Source: Opeltia flavorubescens
Taxonomy: Eukaryota; Ascomycota; Lecanoromycetes; Teloschistales; Teloschistaceae
Assembly (NCBI GenBank): GCA_000442125.1
Contig: KE546972.1
Location: 124,001 to 188,000 of the forward strand
Direction: 5' to 3'
DNA: 64,000 nucleotides
The notes beneath the pieces are model-generated. The model searched no databases, was not told the DNA's origin, and saw only the letters and a list, made by a program, of their open reading frames with translations. This document shows, piece after piece, positions 32,283 through 43,540 of the stretch (position 1 is its first letter; the number at the start of each line of letters is the position of its first letter). A program made the translations under genes and the position numbers.

Positions 32283-34112
32283 TCAGCAACCCAATACTGA
32301 GTCCCATTTCTCACGTCCTTTTTTGGTCATGGACGAAGGTTTGGCCGCGAGATCGAGGTATTTGAACTGGTCGAAAGATCCTATGTCCTGGTCCCTTTGA
32401 ATATCTTGAGGCCATGTGGAAATTTTTGCTGGAGGTGCTTGGTTTGCGTCTTTAGACGTTGTGTACGATCCTTCGTAAGCTGTTTCCGGTTTACCGACTA
32501 TGGTGCAATAGGTACTGGAAGACCAACCCCGAACACCGTCAGCGACCCCGTCCCACCAACCACTGTCCGAGCATGGAAGAACCCTGATGATATCTCCTTG
32601 ATGAAAGCTTACGTTAGTGCCTCCGTTGATTCCGTAATCATACAACGCTCTGGCATACAGTATTGGCATTAACCTTGAAGCTTCTTGTGAATCGTTTCTC
32701 ATCTCGTCAGACTGTGTTTCAGACCGGCTACTCGCCCTCGATTCATTGGAAGCCCGTCGGATAGGTGCCAAATCTGTAGCGTTTTCTCTCCGCCATGAAA
32801 GGTCTTCAACAGGATGACAGGTCGTCGCACTACTGGGAGCTTTGTTCGAAATTGACTTGAGTGAGTCTTTGAGGCCAAGCGGTTTTGCTGACGCCGATGC
32901 CCCCGATACGTGACGTGATGAACTCTTGGATTGTGCAGCCACATCCATTTGCCAGAACTCAAGGACCAGATCCCACCATGCATTTTTATCGAGCTTTGGG
33001 TCGTTGAGTATTGCCATGTGCCTCGCCTTTTCCAGTTTCGAATCTTTAAGCCTCTCGAGAAGCCATTGATTGATACGCTGGCGGGTACTTCGGGGGTCGT
33101 TGGGAATTTCCCATACATCACCTTCGCTCTTTCGACGTGGTGGTTCCTCTGCAGGGGCGTAGGTCGATCCAAACTGTCCAGGTTCTGTGGCAGAACTTGC
33201 TCGTCGCATCATCCGGTTGGTGTTTGCAGTCTCTACGACGTTCGGGGTGTTGGTAGTGTCCTTTAAGTCGTCTGCGCTGAAGAAGCCAGCTTCAATACCG
33301 AGATCTTCTATATCCTTTTCAATCTTTTCCAGCTCCGCCATGTGCTCGGAGTATTCATTTTCGTAATTTGACAGGAAGTCAATATTTTCCTGATACAGAG
33401 GAACGTTGAGAGCTTCGCGGTCCCGCTCGATCTCAAGATAGTGAGCTCTTTGTGCCTCAAGTTCCATCAGCCGTTCCCTGACGATTTTTGCATCACCGAT
33501 CCGTGAATAGTACTGGGTCTGAGGAGACATAAAATCCTGACGTTCAGCTAAATGCCTATCCAATCCCTCGGGCAGAGTTGATATTGAAGTGCGCCGAGTA
33601 GAAGGGGAGTCGAAGCTTCCTTCTGATGCACTCCGGAAATGGTGTCTGTAGAACCGCTTTTCCTTCACCTCCAGATCAAACTCAAGAGTGTCCAGCCCAT
33701 CTTCTTTATCGTCGTAGTCTTCTTCCATCGGGCCCAGTTGTTCGAGAGCTGTGCAAAGCTCACCATGTAGATGGCGAATAGCATCTTGATCGACAGAACC
33801 CACATCCATTTGCCAATGCCGTAATATTTGTGCCTCCAAATTCCGTACGATGACGTGCTGCTGACGCATATCAACCCTTCGTTCTCGGAGATCCAGTCTG
33901 TTCATGATGACCTGCTCGCGAATTCGGCTAATATCCTCCCGCGGCGACTTGGACGTGTAGGTGCTGGTTGTAGGTCGGGCCTGTGATCTTTCGTGCGCGT
34001 AGGAGGGGCTGTGCTTAGGAGAGCCATGGTGAAGGCTGAGAGGTGGTGACGGAGGGTCTGCGTCTGGATCTCCTCTGAAGTTCACCAAGTTTTGTAAAGC
34101 TTGATCGATCAT
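32283..34112 (-). CDS. Coiled-coil protein with C-terminal SH3 domain
   Basis: One exon on the minus strand, 609 residues. The N-terminal 60 residues are Pro/Ser-rich. Coiled coil dominates residues 60-270 (RIREQVIMNRLDLRERRVDM, RERLMELEAQRAHYLEIERD, AELEKIEKDIEDLGIEAG). A conserved block follows (RINQWLLERLKDSKLEKARH, WWDLVLEFWQMD), and residues 480-535 form an SH3 domain (ARALYDYGINGGTNVSFHQG ... SGWWDGVADGVRGW). In the SH3 core the usual GWFPSNY is GWSSSTY, so ligand binding may be altered. I recognise the layout as a fungal family of unknown role, perhaps a signalling or cortical scaffold. The stop TGA lies next to a GTATTG that could be a donor, so a further 3' exon is possible. Confidence 0.8.
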   Translation of the reverse strand: MIDQALQNLVNFRGDPDADPPSPPLSLHHGSPKHSPSYAHERSQARPTTSTYTSKSPREDISRIREQVIMNRLDLRERRVDMRQQHVIVRNLEAQILRHWQMDVGSVDQDAIRHLHGELCTALEQLGPMEEDYDDKEDGLDTLEFDLEVKEKRFYRHHFRSASEGSFDSPSTRRTSISTLPEGLDRHLAERQDFMSPQTQYYSRIGDAKIVRERLMELEAQRAHYLEIERDREALNVPLYQENIDFLSNYENEYSEHMAELEKIEKDIEDLGIEAGFFSADDLKDTTNTPNVVETANTNRMMRRASSATEPGQFGSTYAPAEEPPRRKSEGDVWEIPNDPRSTRQRINQWLLERLKDSKLEKARHMAILNDPKLDKNAWWDLVLEFWQMDVAAQSKSSSRHVSGASASAKPLGLKDSLKSISNKAPSSATTCHPVEDLSWRRENATDLAPIRRASNESRASSRSETQSDEMRNDSQEASRLMPILYARALYDYGINGGTNVSFHQGDIIRVLPCSDSGWWDGVADGVRGWSSSTYCTIVGKPETAYEGSYTTSKDANQAPPAKISTWPQDIQRDQDIGSFDQFKYLDLAAKPSSMTKKGREKWDSVLGC

Positions 34113-34900
34113 GAGAGATGATGTTAGGTAGGTACGCTAATCTGAATAGCTTCATAATCTTTGTTTGCTGGGTCACCCGGTGTGGAAAAGGATGGAAAAT
34201 GCAACTGCGAGCTGGAAACAGAGGCACTTCCGGACACGGGGACCAAGGCGCAAGATCAGGGGATGCTCGCAGGAGTCGAGGAGTGCGGCCAATCAGTCTG
34301 CCGTAATAACTATCAATTGCCTCAAGGGTTTATTGCCTTGTTTGACACGGACGGTACGGTACGTTGCAGTCCGTGTGTCGTTACCATGGGAGAACCTGAG
34401 TGTCGGAACTGCACCCATTTCAGCCCCTCCAACTTTACTATTAATGAAACGCCGTCACCGAGCCTCAAACCACATAAGGATGACTTGGCTAATTTCTACG
34501 AGCTGTGCAGGCAAGACAGGGATGATAGGGCGGCGACACCCGATTCAATTTCATGAATGCACAAGGATCCTTTAAGCGAGTGCATTTCTACCATTCTCAT
34601 CCGTGTACAACCACACCTGTATTTGGTGGCTGAGAACAACCAATGAAAAAAAGCCATGCGAGTGAAAAGGTTGCCAGCTTGTGCGCTTGCATGCAGAATC
34701 CATATCGGTACATCTCGTCGAGGTCACCAAGCTAGACATCCGAGCTACACGTCTTGCGAGCGGCCCACTTCCAGACCATCTTTTGAGCCGCATCGATATG
34801 TGAAATGGTACTAAAGGGACATAAGAGCGGAAGATCATGACGATACTGAATTGCTCATCTCGCTGTTTTCCCCTGCTGGATATGTCACAGCTTGCGTGTC
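34113..34900. other. Intergenic with an unrecognised Cys-rich ORF
   Basis: An ORF of 131 codons at 34161-34556 (plus) has paired cysteines (VCRNNYQLPQGF, RCSPCVVTMGEPECRNC) but no signal peptide or known domain. It may be chance. The left edge holds the promoter of the SH3 gene. Confidence 0.3.
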
Positions 34901-36597
34901 ATGGCAATGTCAGGCCAGCCAGGTTATTGGATATGGGATGAACGACATCAAGACTATTATCACGCCAGATTTAACACTGGCACTGGTGAGGCGTTCCGCT
35001 ATGCGTCTCCTAATACTTGCATAGGACCATATTGATGAGCCGCAGGTAAATACGACTACGAATGGAGACGCAATTCAGCGTGCGCATCCACAACCTTACA
35101 ATCACATTTCAACCCCTGACCTAGTCTTGACAGCGCTCCACGTACAGCATCCGTGCCAGGAGCGTCTAATCCCACTTATCCAGCACCGGGACAAAATCCG
35201 CCTCCGCAACCGCCACCCCAACCTGTCGATCCCTATGGAGCAGCGTCCCAGAACACCAATCTGTCGCGCAACTACGCTTATTCACAATCCCATCGAGGAA
35301 CAGATCTTGGTTCATTGACTCGCGACTTTGGAAATCTTACTACAACTGCCGGATATGGAGCCTACTCGCCCTCCGTTACAGCTCCCCCAAGGGCGCCCTC
35401 ACTCGCCCAAGGTATTCCCGTTCACGACCTAGCAACAGGGCTTTGGTTGAGTGACACTAACCGGATACCCCATTCTTAGCACCTATCAGTCCTTATTCCA
35501 CTAGCTACCAGCATACACGATGTATGTGGGACTGAAGACCCTCTTTACTGCTTGCTGACAGGGGAGCCAATACAGCCGTGGGCGGCTCAAACTCGTCAAG
35601 CCTGTACCCTGATCCGAGAGTCAGAGGTTATTCTATGAGCAATGCCCATACGCCTCACCTAGCTTCCTCTGGCACCCGAGCAGGTTCAGGTTTGGCAAAG
35701 AACGGATGAGGTTGAAGATGTGCTAAAGTCATAGTAGAATACGGAACATCACCCGCATCGAATGCTATTGATCCCATGCCTCCCTTTAGCTCTGAAATAC
35801 GACCGAGCACACAGTATAGCAGCAGACATGGGAGTTCACTCGATGCTCAAACTTCAAGTGCATCTTACCAGGACAGCCGCATTCCTGGGAGCACGCTGAC
35901 CATCCCCAAACACCCGGGAAGATTAGACCCAGGTAGGGCATCTCCATTGGATGCTGAGTCTACACGTATTGACAATCCGAAGAGGATTTCTTTGTTCGGA
36001 ATAAGCCGCACAGGTTCTTCGTGGAAGGCAAGGTGAGATTAAATTAACGGAGCAATTGGCCCTTCATATACTGAGCTCGGTATAGGTTTTCATCAAGCTT
36101 CATACTGAAGATGCTGGCAACGCAGCGGACTCCAGCTCTTTCGGGTTCTCTACGGTCGCATACGCGGAGTTAGCGTACTCTCAATTACGTCGCTTTGTGG
36201 TAGTGAAATCGAGGCCGAAAGAATTCTACTCTCTGTGCATGTGAGTATTTGAATAGACTAACGTCTCTGAATCACAGACTGACTTCTGAACACTAGTCCT
36301 ATATTGACGTACAGAGGTCAAGGTGCTGCCAAGAAAGGAGTAGATCAAAGTGCCCACACGATCATCTACACGGGTAGTCGGCCACCAAGTAAACAGGCGA
36401 ACGAGCATGGGATGAAGAAAGCCCCTCTGCGTGTCATACCATCCAAACCCGAAGAAAAACTCGATCCTATGTCAAGAGTAAACCTCGGAAAGACTTATAC
36501 TGTTGAGTGGAATACCAAGGTCAAGGAAATTGGGGACGTCGATCATAAAGATCTGGTGAATATGAAGGCGTACTGGAAACAACTTCTGGGCGGTTGA
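34901..36597 (+). CDS. DUF6590-family protein
   Basis: Nine small exons can be joined in frame: 34901-34985, 35046-35079, 35134-35411, 35480-35521, 35567-35683, 35738-35932, 35983-36032, 36086-36240, 36297-36597; 418 residues. The start GQPGYWIWDERHQDYY is typical for fungal DUF6590 proteins, followed by a Pro/Gln/Ser-rich, disordered middle. The domain itself begins DFFVRNKPHRFFVEGKVFI, continues LRRFVVVKSRPKEFYSLCIP, TYRGQGAAKKG and HTIIYTGSRPP, and ends KLDPMSRVNLGKTYTVEWN, GDVDHKDLVNMKAYW. No function is known for the family. The exon 6-7 join is chosen because it restores this domain; a plain read-through ends in the wrong frame. A second in-frame Met at 34907 is also a possible start. 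Confidence 0.78.
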
Positions 36598-37174
36598 ACC
36601 GTCTTAACAAGGAATACACGGACAATAAGCATAGACAGACCGACTGTCTCATACATGCTACGAATATTATACGTCATGCTGTCGATACGACAGCATAGGA
36701 AGTCGAATTCTCGGCACGTCTGCTCGAGAAACGCTGCTAAGGAATACTTCCGTTGAGATTACTAACGGCCTTCATCTAACGTTTGGGATATTGTTATATG
36801 AGCTTTGCTTCAGTCACTCCTTTGTATCCGAACTTTACTCTGTCTCCACTTATTCTCATTGGGTACTCGGAATGAGCGTTACGAGATTGATGGCATACTG
36901 TACGTAACGAAACTAGTAACGAATCACGACATGAATGAAACGGCATTCTCAGCCAAGTCTAGATAATGGTGCATTTTATCAAAAGTCTCGAAAATTTAAT
37001 TTGAGTGGTAGAGTAATCGTTCACAAATGACGAGCCAATCATATCGCAAATCCGAGTCTTGGCTGCCAAGACTAAATATTCTCCCACTAATCCCACTTCA
37101 CCATTCAAGAGCTCAAGAGATATCGTTGTTAGCTACCACAGTTGCGAGAGGTCACCGTTGCCTAGCATACAAAT
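36598..37174. other. Intergenic
   Basis: No coding sequence recognised between the DUF6590 gene and DBP9; the right end should hold the DBP9 promoter. Confidence 0.5.
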
Positions 37175-39176
37175 ATGAAGCGCAAATTAGACGAAAACTA
37201 TGTGCCAAGCCCCTCAGCAATGTCTCAGAAAGGGCAGACCGAACCCAACTTCGAGTCTTTCGGATTGGACCCACGACTTCTGCAAGCAATTGCGAAGCAA
37301 GGCTTCAATGCCCCTACATACGTCCAATCCAATGTTATACCTTTGGCGCTGCAGGGGAAGGATATCCTAAGTAACTCTCGCTCAAGCTCGCCACTTGCTC
37401 TCCTGCTAATCTTGGCCAAAAGCTCGAGCAAAAACTGGTTCTGGCAAAACCGCAGCCTACCTATTACCACTTATCGAAATCCTTCTCCGCCACATATCGG
37501 TATTTGCCATAAGAACCTGTACCTGGGCAATGCTGATCCTGGTCGCAGAATGAACAAGACCAGAAAAGCCCCACAGCCTTAATCCTTGTCCCGACCCATG
37601 AGCTCGCTCAACAAACCTTCAAAGTCGTTGCCGCATTCACTGCCTTTTGTCATAAGGAGATACGTGTTGTGGATCTTACGCAAAAAGTCCCTGATACTGT
37701 ACAGCGATCCCTGTTAGCAAGTTCTCCAGACATTGTCATTGCAACCCCAGCTCGAGCTGCTCTCAGCATAAACAACTCATCCTTCTCGGTGGACAACACA
37801 TCACTTTTAGTCATTGATGAAGCCGACCTTGTACTCTCTTATGGCTACGAGGAAGACTTGCAGAACATAGCAAAAACAATACCACACGGGGTACAAACAA
37901 TGTTGATGAGTGCAACTCTTACAAGTGATATCGATATTCTGAGAAATCTATACTGCCGGGATCCCGTGATTCTTGAACTAGAAGATCGAGATGGTGAAGA
38001 AGGAGGACTGACGCAGTATGTCGTGAGGTAGGGATATTCGATGCTGTTGCCAGATTGGCTCATTGCTAATGCTTCAACAGGTGTGCTGAAGACGAGAAAT
38101 TCCTCCTTTCATTCGTTGTTTTTAAATTGAAGCTGATCAAAGGCAAATGCATTGTGTTTGTTGCAGACATAGATCGCTGCTACCGCTTGAAATTATTCCT
38201 CGAACAATTTGGCATCAAAGCTTGCGTGCTAAACTCCGAGCTACCCGTCAATTCGCGCTTTCATGTAGTCGAAGAGTTCAACAAGGGGATTTATGACATC
38301 ATAATTGCATCGGATGAGAGCGAGGTTCTTGGAGACGAAGAGCAATCTGGCGGGGGCTCATCGACTGTTAAGATGGGACCTTCTACCAAGGACAACGGTA
38401 ACACAATCAACACAATATCAGAAACGACTGGCCGAGGTGCATCAGACAAACCACGGAAGAAGCAGAAGCCAAACAAGGCTGGTAAAGAATATGGTGTTTC
38501 ACGCGGAATTGATTTCAAAAACGTCGCTTGTGTCCTCAATTTCGATCTCCCCTTAAGTTCCAAATCATACACACATCGAGTTGGGAGAACTGCACGAGCA
38601 GGTCGGACAGGCATGGCCCTTTCCTTCTTCGTGCCGTCCGATCAGTATATGAAGCATAAGTATACAAGCACCCCATCCGCTCAGCATGATGAGACTACTT
38701 TGGCGAAGATTGTCCGGCATCAGGCGAAAAAAGGCAAAGAGGTCAAGCCATACGAATTTGACATGAAGCAGGTTGATGCTTTTAGGTATCGGGTAAATGA
38801 CGCGCTGCGTGCAGTCACACAAGTTGCTGTACGAGAGGCGAGGGTTCAGGAGCTCAGGCAAGAAGTACTCAAAAGTGAAAAGTTGAAGCGGCACTTCGAA
38901 GAGAATCCAGCCGACCTGCAACATCTGAGGCACGACGGCGAGCTTCGCCCAGCGCGAGTACAGCACCATCTGAAGCATGTTCCAGAGTATCTCATGCCGA
39001 GTAATGGTAGGCGTGGACTTGACAGTAATAATGTTGGCTTCGTAGGGTTCCGCAAGACCACCGACAATAGAATCAGAAAGGTCCGGATGCAGAAGCGCAT
39101 GTCTGGCAAAGGGAAAAGGCCTACCACAAAGAAAGCGAATCCATTGCAAACATTTAATGCGAAAGCAAGACGCTGA
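37175..39176 (+). CDS. DBP9: DEAD-box ATP-dependent RNA helicase Dbp9
   Basis: Four exons, 37175-37370, 37423-37499, 37549-38027, 38081-39176; 615 residues. Dbp9 works in the nucleolus in 60S ribosomal subunit assembly. Motifs in order: Q motif ([25 protein letters not shown]), motif I AKTGSGKT (rebuilt by intron 1), Ia PTHELAQQ, Ib ATPAR, II DEAD in [41 protein letters not shown], and [15 protein letters not shown]. An acidic/Lys-rich insert of about 70 residues between motifs IV and V (DEEQSGGG ... [12 protein letters not shown]) is typical of Dbp9. The basic C-terminal tail ([14 protein letters not shown]) fits nucleolar targeting. Confidence 0.93.
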
Positions 39177-42100
39177 AACGAAGTAGATGAAGAGCTTCAT
39201 CACGCTCAATTGCTATTGCTAATGCTAATATCCCTATGAAAACATCCTGCCAATCTCATATGGAGATGAAAATTACCAAATACATCAGAAAAATCTCCTA
39301 CTCTCAAGGGATATTCACCTTTATCGGAAGCATTCGTGCGATCTTGCAGCATACGCTGGCCACTGGATGTTGGAAGCACACAGCGTCGACTGAGCCCCAA
39401 TCTCCATCTTGCTATATCTTCCTGCCTCAAACCTCTTCGTGAGGTAAATTCCAGGAACGTAAATCTAGCACAATTCTGAAATCAGAAGGATCTCTGTTTT
39501 GTCCTCGGTGATATCTTTTTATGAAAAATGGTACAAAAAGAAACTTATACTTTGTCTCAATGCACTCAAGGAATTTTCGGTGATCTTCAAACTTGTCTCC
39601 TCAGTCCACAGACATGTTGAACCATTACTGCCTAGCAGAAGGCTGTTTTCATGATGCTCGTGATTGAGGCGACTACGATCATTGTCAGTGTAACCGTGGC
39701 CAAAGCCAATATCCTAAATCCATGGTCACGAGGAAGTAACGAGGTGACCCCACGATTTCTAGAACGTTCTTCAGTGCACGCGCGTCAACAAGCGATGCAA
39801 GATTCACCATCTCCTCTGCAAGCGGTTCGATCGCGGCGCCAGTGTCGAGTACGCGGCTGTCCAACGGTCGAAACACAGCATTGGCAGCCATTTGCAACAT
39901 CAAGGAGTAACGTATCTTATAATAGGTGGTCTGGACTGGGCAATCCTCTATCCTCAATGAGACCAGGTTTCATCTTCACTATCACATGCGATCGGGTGGC
40001 GTCTGGCGTTTAGAATCTGTTTATGGAGATCGAGCATAGCAGAGCAAAGCTCAGCCAAACAAATACATCAAGCGGTCCTCCTCGTGTATCCACTTACCAG
40101 TTGGATGGTCTAGCGCCAATGCGAACCCTTTCTCGAGCAATGCCTGCTTCAAGACAAGCAGTTATTTGAAACCTTATCATGTTGTAGTACAATGGTCACG
40201 GCCGTAGATCGGGTGAAAGTCCTGACCGCAAGGGTGTTGGCATGCTGGTAGCCTTCCAAAGCACATCCTTCATACGGGAATGCAGTGCTCTACTAAGATG
40301 TCGATATACTTTGGCATCCACCAGTCTGCGTACATTTTGCTTGGAGTATGGCCGTGAGCTGGGGACCGCCGTGGTGCGTTCGAGGTGGACGATATGTGTT
40401 CTGTGTCCAACATGTCCTCAAGAGTCTCAATCAGCCTGGTAAAGGAGAAAGCGCAAGTAAGGCCAGTCAAAGAGATGGTTCATGCAACATTGTGTTACAA
40501 CACTTGAGACCCTCGAAGGAAGCTGTGGCTCTTCAAAGAATCAAGTCTAGATTCATCTCTACGCTACTTCACTGCAAAGCCTCGTGTTCGATATTGCCCC
40601 CCAAGACGATGACAGCGGATCCGCGGATGGCGATGTTCACGCCACCGCCTCTCCTGAGTCTCTATCATTACAGGGGCACTCAATGCCCACCAGTCCGCTC
40701 ATGAACCTGAAAAGCCTTTGTCACGATCAAGTGCCAAGCTCGTGTCTGCTGATCTAAGCCTTGAGGGATTTTCAACGGTTATCGAGCCCCTTGGTCCATT
40801 AAGGTTAGCTTGTACCCGCACAGCAACCAATTAGTCGAGCAAGTGGGATGCGTTCGCTGATACGGAGTGTTGTCCGAAGCTTTACGATGGAGTTGTGGAA
40901 GGAGAAGGAATGAAGGATGTCCAGGGAGTCACAATAAAGTTGCTGACAATTGTTCTCATGTTCTTGGGCGACGTCACTACGGGTCAACAGGTCACACGGT
41001 GAAGGTCTTACGTGAGAGCATTCCGGGTCAAGTCCAACGGCAGAGACCGAAGACTGCATCGGTGGCTTGCAAGTACCAGGCTTGGCCGCAAGACGACTGT
41101 GTACTACCAAAGGATCCAAACAACAACAAGACTTGGCTACGCCAGCCACCACAGCTCTAGGGGGTATGCGCCTTACACTCATCACGGGGCGAAACGGGAG
41201 GAGCGTTGGCTTATATCGGAGAGCGTCGATCATTTCGCCATTGGAAAGCAAAGTCTCGATTAGGCGCGTGATGTCCGACAGGACGGCGTCATAGGCAAAC
41301 CCAAAGAAATCAAATCTTGGAGACAAAGACCGTCTTGTGCCGGTAGCCAGCTTTTCGGAAACCGGATCGACGTCCTGGCCCAGTCACTATCCAATACGGG
41401 GCTCTCTCCGAAGGGGTGACGCAGCTGCTCGTGATCAGCTCAGCCTGTCTCGTCAATCAGCCAATACGTCCGTCTTTCCAGCTCGAGACGAGGCAGCTGT
41501 AGGTTGGGTGGGGACGGCAGAGAAGAGGTGTTGTATGGACATGTCTATTATGGCGGTCTGACTCGACGCGATAGGCGCTCCACAGATTTGAGCGGTTAAC
41601 GTTTCAAGGCTCTAGCATCCCGCGACATCCCTGCCTCTGGTCGGTGATTGTCCAGCCCCAAAGAGGCATGAAACGATGCAAGTACTCGTAGGAATACTCC
41701 CCACAATCACCGCAAAAAGAGTGGTTCTCCCCCACGGATCGGGGCGATCTCTCTGGGGAGCTAGTGCCGATACGTATACTGCCCCAAGAGTCCCACTCTT
41801 AATCGTATGTGTGGGACTTGACCGCATAATGCATCTCATTCTATATTCAGTGCACGTGGTGTGACCACCCGTTTCGACAGAAACGTCATTTCTTTCTTGG
41901 TTGCGCTTCCTGCTAAGTGCGGAGCCCCAGAGCAAGGTGGGTATGATAAATACTATGCTCTTTCCCCAGCTTTTCTATCCTGCAGACACTAAAGGTACAA
42001 GTCGCAGCAACTACTTCGGAACCAACAACTATTTTCCGGTCGACCTTCTTTGACCCAAAGTCGAGTCTACCATTATCATTATCAACAAGCATACAACAAA

Positions 42101-42181
42101 GTACACCATCAAATACCTCATCACGGCAGACTCACAAGAATCCAATCTACTTCACTTCAAGGAAAACCATAATCCATCAGC
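39177..42181. other. Gene-poor interval of 3 kb with decayed minus-strand coding pieces
   Basis: Between DBP9 and the secreted-precursor gene no intact gene is seen. Minus-strand pieces look protein-like: SDITRLIETLLSNGEMIDAL (near 41.25 kb), ALLEKGFALALDHPTGKW (near 40.1 kb) and TGAAIEPLAEEMVNLASLVD (near 39.8 kb), but stops and frame changes separate them and I recognise no family. The last 150 bp (CA-rich, no ATG until 42182) look like a 5' leader. Confidence 0.4.
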
Positions 42182-42754
42182 ATGAGACGCTCATCTATGA
42201 GACGTGGGTCGGCGGTGCTCCTGACCATCTTACCTCTTCTTTCTCCTGCTTATGGCCTGCCTACCTATTTCGGCAATGACAATGCTGTGGCACATGCGAA
42301 CGTCGAGCGTGCTGCCCTTCCCGAACCAGCCCTGAATTTGGACACGGCGGAGATGATGAACGAGAAACGTGCAGCGGAGGACGTGATCTCCGACTGGGAG
42401 AGCGAAGCCGTACCAGAATGGCTCCCTAAGCATAAGCGTCAATCCACCGGCGGCAGTGATGGCTTGTCCTCAGGCACCGTCACTTTAGACGTCAGCGGCG
42501 CCGAAAACCCTCCGACAACAGGTAGAGTTGGACAGCCCGATTCCATCTCCAATCTCGGCAGCGAAGGACCAGCCAACTGGCTTCGACCTACTGGTCAAAC
42601 GCTCAAGGAGCGTGATCTCACCGAGCGCGAAGCCGAAGCTGAGCCAAACCCAGCCGTCACCCTCGACATGAACTACAGGGTTCCTGATCTCGATACTGGA
42701 AACATGAATCTCGGAGCTCCCCCGATCTACAAACGCCGCGTTCTGTCTGTGTAA
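42182..42754 (+). CDS. Secreted precursor with Kex2-type processing sites
   Basis: One exon, 190 residues, Cys-free. Residues 1-26 form a signal peptide (basic MRRSSMRRG, then AVLLTILPLLSPAYG). Dibasic sites NEKR, KHKR and YKRR, with LKER and LTER as weaker sites, divide the rest. After LTER comes EAEAEPNP, like the Glu-Ala spacers trimmed by Ste13-type dipeptidases in yeast alpha-factor precursors. Segments between sites share parts: VTLDVSG and VTLDMNY, EWLPKHKR and NWLRPTGQTLKER. No enzyme domain is visible. It may give secreted peptides (pheromone-like or ribosomally made metabolite precursors) or be a wall-associated protein. No Cys pair as in classic ascomycete alpha-type pheromones (WC..PGQ.C). 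In-frame ATG at 42182 or 42197. Confidence 0.65.
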   Translation: MRRSSMRRGSAVLLTILPLLSPAYGLPTYFGNDNAVAHANVERAALPEPALNLDTAEMMNEKRAAEDVISDWESEAVPEWLPKHKRQSTGGSDGLSSGTVTLDVSGAENPPTTGRVGQPDSISNLGSEGPANWLRPTGQTLKERDLTEREAEAEPNPAVTLDMNYRVPDLDTGNMNLGAPPIYKRRVLSV

Positions 42755-43540
42755 ATCACACACGACAACAGCTTCTCTACGAGGATTCTACTGCGGTATC
42801 TTCGGAAGAGAGGCTGAACAATTCGAAGACGTCTTTCCCCTTGTTGTTCCTGCTGGTTCATGGGCATTCAAACGTACGATAGAGGCGAGAACGGGTCAGA
42901 TTTTGCATTGTTGAAGAATGAGCAGCATTTGTTTTCTACATTCGCTTGAAAAAGGGCGACTGGCTTTCAGCGTCTGACTGCACAGTGGGAGGCATTTTGT
43001 CAAATTTTCTTGCGAACTTTGAGTTCTTGAAATTTCTTGCATGTTTTTTTTTTGCTACGACTCAGCCTTGGTGTTGGTGGGCATGTTTGAGACTCCGGGT
43101 ATGCCCCCGAGATGTCCGATGTATGGATAGACAGTGTGTTGTGGATCAGAATCCAAAGTGTAGATTTAGACGAGGACCAATGATATTCCGATGATTAGGA
43201 GATTCAAATTACCTTTTCTTTTTCTGCTTCCGCTTCGCCTGCTTGTATCTTGCGTGATTTATTTCGATGAAGCTTGCATTTGCTTCTTTGGGACGATCGG
43301 GGGCTGAGTTAATAGCGAGCAGGCGCTGATGGGTATGATGGTGGTCTTGATATTGGAGCGGCTAATAGCGGGGGGTTTTCGGCTATCTGAAATGAATTGC
43401 CGAGGATGCGTCATCGACGGCGTCTATTTGGCCAGCGTGGGGAAATGGGGTTACCAAAGCTGTCTCGAAGCTTGCAACAGGATATTGCAGCTTGAGTCAT
43501 TCCTCGGTAGATCTTGAAGTCAAGCTATCGCCAGCTTCAT
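42755..43540. other. Intergenic
   Basis: No coding sequence recognised. T-rich tracts on the plus strand probably contain the 3' UTR of the precursor gene. Confidence 0.5.

Noticed and set aside
34161-34556. Cys-rich 131-codon ORF as an effector
   Set aside because: No signal peptide, no conserved spacing that I recognise, and overlap with the SH3 gene promoter; kept only as a note.
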